Shown in pieces: positions 1 to 10,844 of a DNA stretch of 64,000 nucleotides (its first letter is position 1; each line of letters opens with the position of its first letter). Origin of the DNA: Cliona cf. orientalis (Eukaryota > Porifera > Demospongiae > Clionaida > Clionaidae); the NCBI GenBank assembly GCA_963930775.1, contig OZ005704.1, forward strand, positions 2,108,001 to 2,172,000, in the 5' to 3' direction. A model generated the notes under the pieces. That model did not search any database. It had not been told where the DNA came from and saw only the letters and a list, made by a program, of their open reading frames with translations. Made by a program: the position numbers and the translations under genes.

Positions 1-600
1 TTGTGCAAAGAATTATAGATAAGAACAATTTTCTATTCAGATGTGACTACCAGTCCAAGTTTTATACCATAAGAATGATCAAAAAGCAGCAAGGAGATGC
101 TGACGAGTGTATTTAACTTGATCATGAACATTGAATTGATTACCATCACTGAGTGCATGACTTCAGGTGAAATCGATCCTGCATGTAGTTAAAATTAATT
201 ATTCATGTCTCACTGAAAGTAATGAGCAAGTGATATCCTTATGATGACAAAACATACAAAAATTGCTATGACTTGTGCAAATCTATCACATGAATATCCA
301 AACATGTTGGCCAGCTTCTGACAGGGCAATACCAAGTAGCTAGTAGCTAGGCTTTAATGGATGATACACTTGCTCACCTGAGTTTGGTTCTTCAGCGAAG
401 TGAATAATATATTGAAGATCACGGTGCTACAAACTGTGATCAAGCTACAAGAAAGCACGTACGTTGATAAAATTAATACGAGTACGTATTAATTAGCACT
501 ACGTATACCTGGGAGGCTTCCCTACATCTGCGGTTGTACCTTCCGTTTTCAATTCAGTGCAACATCCTCACCGCGCCATCCGGATGCCAGAGGTAACGAA
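1..600 (-). repeat. Copy of the R3 receptor 5' flank and intron 1
   Basis: This stretch matches 29,603 to about 30,340 nearly base for base at its left end, with more divergence and indels later. In R3 the same sequence is intron 1, ending 8 bases before the acceptor of the Ig exon. A donor-like site (rc CAG|GTGAGC near 375-380) is conserved. The next coding exon of an R3-like gene on the minus strand should therefore start just left of base 1. No coding sequence of that gene is inside the window. Confidence 0.7.
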
Positions 601-699
601 TCACTACTGTACGTAGACCATGAAACTAATACTGTGTAAACTTTTACTTTCTGCTAGCTACTATTAAAGGTGTATGTAGTCCGGGATTTTTGTCACTGA

Positions 700-1015
700 G
701 CTCAAGCATGCGCTGTCGCATCAATACTGAGTAGAGAATGGGTGTGGTCGATAAACCACAGGCATGCTGAACATCGTGCCCATGGGCCCAGCCCCCTTCA
801 TGCACGCGCGAGAATAAAGGATAGAAAATGCACGATTTGTAGCGCTAAGCTATAAATTCGAAGCTACCAGAAACCTTTTTTTTTTCACCGTTATCTACCG
901 ATTCGTTAATGCTTACAGCACGCACATAATATTATGCCAAGAACTCGACATCTGGCAATTTTCGTGCCGACAACAACAGATGCGTAAACCTACCCTTGCG
1001 CATGCGTGCAAGAGT
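700..1015 (-). repeat. Degraded GCGCATGCGC-type element (reverse copy)
   Basis: The stretch resembles in reverse the element at 6,577-6,992. It shares the block around GGTTTATCGACCACACCCAC, the phrase GGCACGAAAATCGCCAGA (degraded here) and the GCGCATGCG end. No coding capacity is evident. Confidence 0.55.
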
Positions 1016-1099
1016 CGCATACACGTGCCTGTGGATGTGCACGATTGCGCAATTGCAGCCCTAAAACTACCCATTGCGCATGCACACTGCACTGACGAG

Positions 1100-2010
1100 G
1101 CTGCACGTATGTAGAGGCGTGGTCTCGCTCTCATCAGCTACACATAAATATAACTGTGTATCAACAGTATCGATCAGGCTTCAACTCGAGATCACTCTCA
1201 GCTGTCAGTATTAGTAAAATCTAAGGATTGGTCACCAGCTGCCTGGTTGAAATTGCATACTGTATCTATGCTGTACCGATATGATGTTCTCAACTAATAG
1301 GACGAAGCCCCTGGCGAAGGTACTAGCATGCTACAGTAGCGTTGCATGTAGCAGTATATTCATCAATCATGTATGGTATACACCCAAACATATAATATAT
1401 AGCTTGCTTATTCAAGTATTGAGTCCATGGTGAACTGCCTGTCAGCCGCCATGATAATATAGTAAATTAGCTACCTACCTAAACTTATTGCATATCAGAA
1501 TTTCTAGTGCATGCTAAGGAGTCAAATCTTCAACCCTAAATATAGCTAGCTTGCTATACGATTCTCTGCACCTAGAGTGTGACTAAAATTAATTATGCTG
1601 CATGGTGAAGTCAGTAGCTAATAAAGAGTAGCTAGTCTCCTCATTTTTCGGGCTTCATAATATTATCATGATTGCCAGTGATCCATTATAGCTAAATATA
1701 GACAACCGTATTTTAATTTCAGCATGCAATATTGAAATCTGTGCATGGATTTTCTTGGGATTGGATGATAATTTAATTGTCACATGAAAGCTGATACAGT
1801 GATAGAGTTTTGAACTGCTAGCTATTAAATTTTGGTCAAACAACCAGTTAGCTAGCCAGGCTACAAAAGATATTATAGTGGCATGCAGATCCTATAGCTA
1901 TATGCAATAGCATATTATCTGTCCTGTTACTATCATTGACAAGTAATAATCCTATTTTGTACTACTAAAGCCCTGGAGATCTAGGGTATGCCCTATAGTA
2001 GTCTCAGAAC
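1100..2010. repeat. Segmental duplication block, unit 1
   Basis: This non-coding block is similar to about 14,740-15,870, for example TCAGGCTTCAACTCG and GGACGAAGCCC in the same order. Parts recur again at 24,840-25,310. It marks the left part of the duplicated unit that carries R1. I see no gene here. Confidence 0.6.
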
Positions 2011-2159
2011 AATTTTTTAGGTATGCAAGCAGATTGGTAATGCATGTGTTACGACGCAAATGCGATCTAAATATGCAGTAACATACTGCAACATTCCTGA
2101 AACATTAGTACTTTCAAGTTTAATCTTGCAAATGACTAAGCACCATGCATATACTACTA

Positions 2160-2800
2160 GTAGTGGGAATTTTTGTTGGTACACAAATTTGCAGAATTGC
2201 TTGCTAACTCTTTAGAAAGAATTTTTGCGATTTCTAATTTCACGCTTTTGCCACATAAAGATCACACCCACTTTGATCTAATATATTTTTGACCTTAATA
2301 CCGTATTTATTCGAATACTATAATATTATAGCCGTGGCAATTTTCAACCTTGCCTGAGTGCAGCTACTATTTGAGGGCGGCTATACTAATTCAAATAAAT
2401 ACGGTATATACACTTGAAGTTGTTCGTGCACACTAAGAAGTCAAAACTTCAATTCTAAGATAGCTAAACAATTCCCTGCGCTGGTACAGAACACAAAAGA
2501 CAGCACAGTTTCATAATAGTAAGGCCAAATACTGTAAAAGTTCTATTATAATGATAGTGCCATTTGGAATCGCACTTGGTGCTTCCATTAGAACATTTAA
2601 AACTTGCTTTAGGCACCAGCTTTCATATCTCTAATTATATATAGTTTGGCACTATAGTTAGAATGACAATAATGTGATGCAATTTATGTCATACATACAT
2701 AGGTATCTCAATAATAGATTTCTTGTAGGGCCGTGAAAAATGATTGTAGCTAGCTAGCTCCACTTTAAGGTAGTAAGGTAGTCTAATTGTTGGCAACTTG
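2160..2800. repeat. Segmental duplication block upstream of R1
   Basis: The block is similar to 17,813-18,960 and then 20,890-21,030, where the copy is interrupted by inserted elements. It precedes the candidate leader exon of R1 in the same order as before R2. Confidence 0.6.
2299..2407. mobile_element. MITE, TACCGTATTTATTCGAATA type
   Basis: A 109-base palindromic element with ends TACCGTATTTATTCGAATA and AATTCAAATAAATACGGTA. A second copy lies at 17,935-18,042 in the paralogous unit, so the insertion predates the duplication. Confidence 0.7.
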
Positions 2801-2835
2801 TTGCTCAACTGATCACTCCTTATTCCTTGATCCAG

Positions 2836-2887
2836 GACTTTATTCTGGCAGGATACCTATGCATTGCAATCTGGACAATCATTTTAC
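2836..2887 (+). CDS. Candidate leader exon of receptor R1
   Basis: This 52-base open stretch lies between an acceptor (GATCCAG) and a donor (C|GTGAGT). It reads as a hydrophobic segment (FILAGYLCIAIWTIIL) and ends in phase 1, as the R1 Ig exon at 7,166 requires. The R2 unit has the same stretch at 21,575-21,626. No in-frame ATG was found, so an earlier exon would have to supply the start, and this may be only the core of a signal peptide. Confidence 0.4.
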
Positions 2888-3394
2888 GTGAGTTAGCTAA
2901 TATATGACTGAATGTTAAACTTAATTATTTGCAGCATCAAGTATGAATACTGTAACTGCGGTAATTAGGATTATTTACACTTTCAAACCTGCATGGGAAG
3001 CCTCTCTAACAGCTGTATTAAAGCTGAACTCTGAGATGTTCAAATAATTAGAGTGGGACTAGGTGTGGTACTTGTACCATATCATAGAGTCGGTAGACTC
3101 TATAAGTAGGGATGGCACGGATACTCCATATATATAAAAATCCAAATATCTCAAAACAGGTAACTTTGTGGACTTTCTAAGTGACAAAATCAGAATCTAC
3201 AGCAAATTATCTATCTAACAAGACCAAGATCATCCATCAACTCAATTGTATATGCCAGAACCAGATGTTCAAAAAAATAGCCATTTCTCATTCTTTCTTT
3301 CTTTCTTTCTGTTTTCCTGGGCTAACTCAGTCAAGACTACCATGACCGCTCACCTTAGTTCGAGTGTAAATCCACTCCATTTTGGAGCGCGCAC

Positions 3395-4555
3395 GTCTGT
3401 GGCACGCTCGTTTTGAGTTAGGTGCAGTATTGGCTTTTAGCATAATAGCATCTAATAATAGCATCATGCTATTACCATACATCTCTATTTTGCTATTAGC
3501 ACTGCCTTGCTATTTATTGCTAATACACACTCTATGTTCCAGTCCTTGTAATACAGTACACTCAATGTGCTTTTGCTATTTTGCTATTCACAGTAAACCT
3601 GCTGTATAATACTGAAGTCGTGCAATTTTGCTATTTATGCATGCAATTTTGCTACCGTTAATCTTAGGAGGCGTGCTATTTTGCTATTTATGCTATTTTG
3701 CTATTTGTAGTTATGGTCTTAGAAGTCGTGCTATTTTGCTATTTATGCTATTTGCTATTTTGTAGTTATGGTATAGAAGTTGTGCTATTTTGCTATTCAT
3801 GCTATTTTGCTATTAGGTGCATGGTTATGGTCTTAGAACTGAAGTTGTGCTATTTTGCTATTTTGTAGTTATGGTCTTAGAAGTCGTGCTATTTTGCTAT
3901 TTTGCTATTAATTTTTGTAGTTATGGTCTTAGTAGTCGTGCTATTTTGCTATTCATGCTATTTTGCTATTAGGTAGTTATGGTCTTAGAACTGAAGTCGT
4001 GCTATTTTGCTATTTATGCTGTTTTGTTATTTTGTAGTTAGTGTTAGGAGGTATGCTAGCTTGCTATTAATGCTATTTTGCTATTTTTAAGTTAGTTAAT
4101 CTTAGGAGGCGTGCTATTTATGCTATTTTGCTATTTTTAGTTAATCTTAGAAGCTGTGCTATTTTGCTATCTATGCTATTTTGCTATTTTAGTTAAGTCT
4201 TTAAGACTTAGAGGCTGTGCTATTTTGCTACTTTCAATAGCAAAATAGCAATAATAGCAAAATAGCACCAAAATCATAATATTATAACACCTAATAGCAA
4301 ATAGCACACTATAGATTGGCGAAATGGTGTCAATAGCAAAATAGCAATAATAGCATAATAGCACCAAAACCTAACCCTAAACCAGTAACCTGTAACCAGT
4401 AACCGTCCTTTGACCTTAATCATAAGCATAAAATAGCATCAGTAAACCTTTATTTGCTATTTATGCTAATAGCTAGCACGGTTTTGAAATAGCACAAATA
4501 GCACTGTCAATAGTACTTGCTAAAAGCCAATACTGCACCTTAATGCTCGTTTTAT
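3395..4555. mobile_element. Inverted-repeat element with internal GCTATTTT minisatellite
   Basis: The ends (GCTCGTTTTGAGTTAGGTGC near 3,407 and its complement near 4,530-4,555) form inverted repeats of about 35 bases with mismatches. Between them about 11 units of roughly 55 bases repeat (about 3,640-4,230). Each is built of GCTATTTTGCTATT words plus a GTTATGGTCTTAGAAG linker. The array then flips to the reverse complement (4,236-4,360). It sits in the R1 intron and is missing from the R2 intron. Confidence 0.7.
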
Positions 4556-4854
4556 GTTATCAGGAAAGCGATTTAATTGTGGGTGTGTACAGCGCAGTTT
4601 GCGAGTGGGTGTGTCTGATTAGCCATTTTGTCGTATAATGCGCATGCTCATACGGTGTTGCCATGGTGAAGTCATGTGACCGATGTAAGTGGCGCGCATG
4701 CGCCGGCGCATCCGCTCGATCGAGCGCTCAGCTGATCAGTGGTGGCTACTTACCAACAGTAAGCTTACTGGCCATAAAATATGCTCCTGAACCGAAAGTT
4801 TTCGTCACTCCTTGATTCTAAACAGCCTTCTTTCAAGTTCGCCGATCGAGTCAG

Positions 4855-4903
4855 CCCTAGCCTCGTACCCAGGCCTCAAAGGGCCTGGGCGCGAGGCTAA
4901 GTC
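4855..4903. repeat. CTAGCCTCG...CCCAGGC hairpin
   Basis: A short snap-back sequence: CCTAGCCTCGTACCCAGGCC pairs with GGCCTGGGCGCGAGGCTA. The same ends occur at 44,044-44,442 and 54,623-54,674, and in looser form at 37,863-37,952, so it is probably a minimal member of one inverted-repeat family. Confidence 0.6.
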
Positions 4904-5381
4904 AGCCCTGGCAGCTTCAGGATCGAGATAACGAGGGGCGTGGCTTCATTCGCAGGTCAAATCTGGACGCTGGTTACCTGAGCTGTTTCGAGAACCCTAC
5001 TGATGCACGTTCAATAGTGTGTGATGCAAAAGAAGTCCTAGCTATAGCTAGCTATCAAAAGACTGCCTGGGATTTGCACTTACAGGAGTATTTAAGTTTG
5101 AACTTATGGTGTGTTTGGGGTACCATAGCTGCCTGACTCAAAGGCTAAGATCACACAAACATGCTGAATCAGTGGTGTACTTGCTTCCTATAATAATATT
5201 GTTTTTGAAGTTGTAGCTAGTTGATTGTTCCACGCATTAATATATTTTTATTATTAAACAATGAATATAGGCAAACCGGTCGCCATGGTATATGTATAGT
5301 CTCATGCCCAGCCTCTGTCCCCACGAGATTACAATCATGAACTACCAGGCCCTGAGGGCACTAAAAAATGAACAGTAACAA

Positions 5382-5760
5382 GTATAAAAAACAATTGAAT
5401 AAAAAATTGAAGGATGAAGTAGGGATGGCAGTGCCAAAAACTACACAAACAAGATTCGTAGGGATAACGTATCACATCCACTATACATCCCTACGCTTGC
5501 TTTTCAGTCTCATCCACTTCTGATTCTATAAAGTGTCGCTGTATTTTGATATTGATCCATGGGTATATATACAGTATTGATTTTCCATTCCTGCAAGCAT
5601 GCGCCCCATATACTAGCTATGTGTGTGCACGGCTACTCAAAAAGCAAGCGTAGGGATGTATAGTGGATGTGATACGTTATCCCTACGAATCTTGTTTGTG
5701 TAGTTTTTGGCACTGCCATCCCTACTTCATCCTTCAATTTTTATTCAATTTTTTTTATAC
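5382..5760. mobile_element. Foldback element with ~122-bp arms
   Basis: The left arm (5,382-5,504) and right arm (5,638-5,760) are near-perfect reverse complements around a 133-base spacer. The arms contain words such as GTAGGGATGGCAGTGCC and AAGCAAGCGTAGGGATG. There is no coding capacity. The high arm identity suggests a young insertion. Confidence 0.8.
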
Positions 5761-5782
5761 TTTATATAGCTATATATATATA

Positions 5783-6337
5783 ATATCACTGCAAAAAATG
5801 AATCATTATTTTAATCATCATGATAATAGGTAGTTATCTCAGTTTCATGCCTTGCTTCTAGATCATTAAATTAAATCATTAGCATAAGGAAACCTCATGG
5901 TCTGAATATTCCAGATTACAAATTATAAACAACTTAATGAGCTCTGAGTTACTGTAAAGTTCTGGAACATTATAGTTAATGCAGAGGAGTCAAAAGTAGC
6001 TAACTGTAATAATGCGTGTACCTCAAATTAATAATTTTGTACTAAGCCTTGTGTCAAAATTTAATAATTCAACAGGTCATTATGAATAATTCACCTTCCT
6101 CTGTATTCACCATAATATATGCATGGTTACTGCATGCACTCTGTCTTAGACTCTAATTAATGATCTGTTCCAGTAACCATGGCGAATACAGAGGACGGTG
6201 AATTATTTCTAATGACCCGTTGAATACTTATGCTAATGATTAATGATCTAGAAACAAGGCATGAAACTGACATAACCACCTGACAGTATAAGTGTTATGG
6301 TTAAACTTGATAATAATTCATTTTTTGCAGTGATATA
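5783..6337. mobile_element. MITE with CACTGCAAAAAATGAATCATT ends, copy 1
   Basis: An element of about 555 bases with inverted ends, and nested inverted arms at 6,062-6,232 around GGTGAATTATT. A second copy at 19,767-20,260 shares the ends and the internal arms, with the inner part in the opposite orientation. Confidence 0.75.
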
Positions 6338-6342
6338 TATAT

Positions 6343-6545
6343 ATAATAGTGGGTAACTTTGGCAAGAATTATAAAATTGGTGATCATGAATGGCTCTCCG
6401 TTGACATTGGTAAAGTTTAAATTTGGTGATTTGAATGCTTACCACCATAGGTACACGTATTTTAAGTTTGCGAGTTTTATACAAAATTTGCCAAATCGCC
6501 AAATTAAAACCCTCGCTAACTTACTTTCCCACTATACGTTGTACT
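6343..6545. mobile_element. MITE, ATAGTGGGTAACTTT type
   Basis: It starts ATAGTGGGTAACTTTGGC and ends in the inverted ACTTTCCCACTATA. A related copy is at 22,157-22,365 in the R2 intron. The ends resemble the ACCGTATAGTGGGAAA family at 36,040-36,254. Confidence 0.6.
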
Positions 6546-6576
6546 GTACTCTGATTGTAGTATGTTGGGCCGGGGC

Positions 6577-6992
6577 ATAATTATTACCCCGCGCGCATGC
6601 GCAAGGGGTAAAGCAATCGGTTTGTCCGTCTGTTGTCGGCACGAAAATCGCCAGATCTCGAGTTCTAGACGGCTGTGCGCGCTATAAGCACACTCAATCG
6701 GTAGATATCGGAGAAAAACTGGTTTGTACGCGCTTCGAATTTTTCAAAAAGGCTTACTAGTGCAACAAATCGTCCTTTTTTTGTTCAGCATGCCTGTGGT
6801 TTATCGACCACACCCACTCTTTTAGCATAATTAGTATGCGGATGCAAATGCGCATGCTCAAGCACGGTGTTGGAAAGGGTCGTCACGTCATGAAACAGCT
6901 ACATGTATGCCTCAGAGTGCTGCAATACTACGCTATAGTGGCTACAGAGCGCGCGGGGTATGTGCTCTACAGAGCTCTAGTTATCATTGTGC
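6577..6992. mobile_element. TACCCCGCGCGC inverted-repeat element, copy at R1
   Basis: The left end TTACCCCGCGCGCATGCGCA and the right end GAGCGCGCGGGGTA are inverted. A conserved AGAGCTCTAGT tail follows the right end. Close copies are at 55,546-55,955 and 59,537-60,184, with a degraded reverse copy at 700-1,015. No long ORF is credible inside. Confidence 0.65.
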
Positions 6993-7165
6993 TTTATGGA
7001 ACTCCAGTTTGCGCATGCGGATGAATGTATTATATATAAATTGAGAGGCTTAGGGTCTGTGAATTGTAGTAGCACTTCAATCTGAAATGCAAATAATTGA
7101 ATATTGTCAATACATGCTTTTTAGTTAGTGTGCAGTCCACTTTTTGAATTTTTATCTCCTTACAG

Positions 7166-9197
7166 GCTCTGTGGCCTCAAATAATATGGTTCCTGCTACA
7201 ATAGACCGTTGTGGAAATTCAGTGAATCTGACTCCTATAACACCTTTGGAGGGGTTGTGCCCTGGAAAAGCAATCATGTTCATCTGTCAGATCAACGGTA
7301 ACATAAGTGATTCAAGAGTGCTTGCATGGCGTAGTGAGGAGTATATCGATGACCTGCTGACCTTTACGGTAATTGATAACATGCTTCTGATGATGACAAT
7401 TGAGGACCCAGTGCATAATGGCACAGAGGCAATCTACAATGCAACCGGCCGCGGAACATCTCTACTTGTGCTCAAGCCAAGAGCTGATGCTCCAAATGCT
7501 ACTATTACGTGCATCAATGAAAATACTGATTGCAGTAATAGCACATCTTTTCGCCTTTTGGGTATGTATACGTATACTACACTGCTGATGCATACGAATA
7601 ATATTATAATTATGATACAAGTTTTCCCAGGAGCACATAATGTGCCTCTGGCCATGTATATTACACGAACGTCACAACTTTGAGGATTGTAGCTACTAGT
7701 ATCTGTCCCACCTGCATCTTCCCCTCACTGCTGATCACCCATGCACTCATGCCTGGACTAATTTCAGCAAGCAAAAAATTCTGTGTATTACAAAATCAAA
7801 ATATAATAGTTAGACACTGTTAAGGAGGTTTCTCGAAATGGACCTCAAATTAATTTTTGTGGTTTTAAATTTCGTGACAACAACCAGTCCAGTCCAGGGG
7901 CATGGCACCGCATAAGCAATGATGTAATCGATACATGTGCTCAATCTCTTTCGTAATCTTCTTTGTTTAATACTAAGCCATATCTACAGAGACTTGGACA
8001 AAATTAATAACATGAGATAGAAGAATTATTAATATTGAAGGCTTGATGACAGTGGCTACTGTTACTTGCTAACACTGGGAAGTGTTGGCTGCGCTGCCAC
8101 GATGTTTATAGCTGCACCCATCATCATGAACATGCATAACCATATCACCGTAGGCATTAATTTTCGTGGCCACAAAAATAACGAAAATTAGCACCTCACG
8201 AAAATTACCCACTATACGGTATTATGTAAGGCAGGTGAGTGAGAAATTTCATTAAAAATGAAAGTTTGAGCAGAACTATTAATTATTTTCTAGTTAAAAA
8301 ATTAATTTGATAACGTTGAGTTGTTGCTCTATTGTCAAGGGGCAGAGAATACAGTGCAAAAGTGGATGACGGGGTAGGGGCAGGCTTTTGAGCCAACAGC
8401 ATAATATTATTATTATACGAGGATCTGGGAGCACATTCCCCCATGCAAGGAAAACTTGAAAATTTTCTTGTAGCCTCTGAGACTACTTCTGAGGGCTTTT
8501 GACAGTGCATGGCTTGTAGGCTTGATTTTGAGTGTATAATAATGCATATTATGGTAACCGTATGCTGAAATAGTATTATAGCTAAAATATTTGGGGGGGG
8601 GGGGGGGGGGGGGGCTAAAGCCTCCTTCTTTCAAATTAAAGTTGGAGGGCCTCTAAATCTGTGTGTATAGTGCTCACATATTTACCGTTCTGTACTTGTA
8701 CTAACCAAGCCTTGAACCTTTTTACTTCAGATGCCCCTGATGCTCCGGTAAACGTTACAGCAGAGGAATCGCCTGACAGTGATCCCAATGACAATTGCTG
8801 TATACTACATATAGATCTGCGTCCACCTAGTAATATTGATGTGAACCACATCATGCACTACTTTATTCAGTTTCCATCAGGAGATCGAACTATTCCGAAT
8901 ACTGGGAATGGACCTATCAAGGTGCCTAATTGCACCCAAGATATTCGTTTGAATGTTTCTGCCGTTAACATCTGTGGTACAATTGGAGCTAGTGCCAGTG
9001 ACATTGAACCCAAACGAATAATGCCTACTCCAACAACGTCTACTCCAACAACGTCTGCTCCAACAACTTCTGCTTCAACAATTTCTGCTTCAACCAACAA
9101 AAACAAATCTACTGGATCAGGTTCTGAATTAAGTTTGACTCTGGCGTCAACTACTCTATGTGCAGTGCTGCTGGTGATCAGTGTTCTCTCTTCCTGA
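7166..9197 (+). CDS. Receptor R1: Ig-like + FN3-like, predicted GPI-anchored
   Basis: Two exons are clear: 7,166-7,561 (Ig-like, phase 1-1) and 8,731-9,197 (FN3-like plus stalk, ending in TGA). The Ig-like part has the C-W-C pattern in FICQ, LAWRSEEY and ITCINE. The FN3-like part carries the block NCTQDIRLNVSAVNICG, found in variants in R2 and R4. A Thr/Ser/Pro repeat stalk follows (PTTSTPTTSAPTTS). The chain ends in a hydrophobic stretch (LCAVLLVISVLSS) with no charged tail, typical of a GPI-anchor signal. Several N-x-S/T sites suggest a glycosylated surface protein. A candidate leader exon lies at 2,836-2,887; the ATG is not identified. The 4.3 kb leader intron is inflated by inserted elements. 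Ligand and role are unknown; cell recognition is inferred from architecture and clustering. Confidence 0.75.
7790..8300. mobile_element. Insertion in the R1 intron, absent from R2
   Basis: The flanks match R2 at about 23,215 and 23,235, but about 500 bases between them are found only here. The segment starts near TTAGACACTGTTAAGGAGGT, an end also seen in the element at 49,708. It ends near ACCCACTATACGGTA at 8,210-8,221. It may be a composite of two insertions. Confidence 0.55.
8593..8614 (+). repeat. Poly-G tract of 22
   Basis: An uninterrupted G22 run in the R1 intron, 117 bases before the FN3 exon acceptor. The R2 intron has only TGAGGAGGCTC at the same place, so the run arose or expanded after duplication. 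Confidence 0.9.
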
Positions 9198-9687
9198 GAT
9201 TATCGGAGATAGTGTAGTGATCATCCCACTTGGAGTACTTTACCTAGTGCTGTTGTTAATAATTATTACCCTGTATTATTTTCATACATCAACATGATTG
9301 TATAATTATATTATATAAATATTAAATTTTAATACAAGCTAACGATATTATTGATGACGATTGTCATGCACCTATATACAGATTTTTATATGAAAATTGC
9401 AAGGGTTTAAATTTGGAGAATTCAGTTTAGTGATTTTCCACAACATTGCTAAATTTTTAAAACCCACCAGAATGAATATTTTTGTGTATACTATATATTA
9501 TAGCTACTCAGTAACTCAACTATATGGAACCGCTTGCAATTGCCAAATCTAAAATCTGCTGATGCATGGCGTTTGCTAAATTTGTTTCCCACTATTATAG
9601 TGTAAAGTGCCAATATATTAATTATAGACATACACTATGGGGAAGGGATTCCAAATCTCGCTCTTCTTGGCTTATAGATTATGGAGA

Positions 9688-9959
9688 TGTAGTGATTGAC
9701 TACAGAACTTAATAAGTAATTATTAGTATTATTAGGTATTATGTATAATCTTTGTTAACTAGTCATAGGTTTAAAGGTTATGTGAATGTAGGTACTTACG
9801 CCTTACTGATTATGTGAACGTTATAGTGTTAGGTATTGAGTAAGTTGTTCTAGAAGTTTCTATGCTTATTGGTTTTGTATAAAGTAGCGCTGTTTTGAGT
9901 TGTTGTCAGAGTTGATCTTTGATGCATATTAAATAGTATCATGTAATACAGTTATTACA
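9688..9959 (+). repeat. 5' LTR
   Basis: A 272-base repeat starting TGTAGTGATTGACTACAG and ending AGTTATTACA. It is almost identical to the 3' LTR apart from three indels: a 2-base one near 9,743, a shorter GAGTAAG...TTGTTC segment, and an extra TATAAAGTAG block near 9,880. Confidence 0.93.
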
Positions 9960-9986
9960 TTTGGCGAACGAGGAGAACTTTAAGTC

Positions 9987-10844
9987 ATGGCCGCAAAACA
10001 CGGATCTCTGGGAGAATTTGATCTCACCAAGGGCGACTGGAAGTCGTACATCGAGCGAGCCAAGCAGTATTTCGCCGCCAATGATATTGCAGACGGAGGA
10101 AAGCAGCGAGCAATTCTCCTCAGCTCCTGTGGAGACGCTTCCTACCGCACGATTAAAGATGTGTTGTCCCCGACGGCTCCAGGAGAGGCTTCGTTCAAAA
10201 CGATCGTGGACAAGATGACAAAGCACTTGCAGCCAGCCCCCTCGGAGATTGTTCAACGTTGCCGCTTTAACACTAGGACTCGCCGGCCACACGAATCGGT
10301 TGCCGCCTATATCGCAGAGCTGAAGCATCTATCTGAACATTGCAATTTTGGAGACGCCGCTCGTTTGAAGGAGATGTTGAGAGATCGTCTTGTTTGTGGC
10401 ATCGAAAATCAGAAGTGGCAGCAGCGATTACTCTCTGAAGACGGTGATCTGACATACGAAAAAGCCCAAAAACTACTCCTGACATTGGAAGCAGCTGAAA
10501 AAGAGGTCAAGGATCTTTCGGAAGAGAAAGCGGTGCACCAAGTCCGCACACGCACACCAAAGAAGCCACCCAGTCAGGAGAAGAAGGCAGAGCAATCTGG
10601 TTGCCACCGTTGTGGAGGTTCGCACGACCCCGCAAAATGCCGTTTCAAGCACGTGGAGTGTCATTATTGCCATAAGAAGGGCCACATAGCAGCTGTTGCC
10701 GTCAGAAGGCTAAACGACAGCCTCAATCAAGTAACCACAGCCGTGGATCATCGCGAACGAGACCGACGAATACGATTGCCGAGGAATCCGACGAATCGTC
10801 CGACGAAACGCTCGAATATCCGATGCATTGTCTCCGTACAATAA
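9987..10844 (+). pseudogene. Retrotransposon gag (capsid and zinc knuckles), frameshifted
   Basis: The open frame starts with MAAKHGSLGEF and reads as a Ty3/gypsy gag. Around codons 210-222 is a first Cys/His knuckle (CHRCGGSH...C). A second starts CHYCHKKGH near codon 226, but its last cysteine is lost because the frame shifts at about 10,693. Beyond that point the meaningful reading continues in another frame toward the protease. The stop at 10,842-10,844 is a consequence of the shift. Gag normally forms the particle and packages the element RNA in the cytoplasm. Confidence 0.85.

Noticed and set aside
3640..4360. Regularly spaced repeats that could suggest a CRISPR array
   Set aside because: Unit length drifts, the 'spacers' are themselves repeats of the same words, the array reverses orientation, and the context is eukaryotic.
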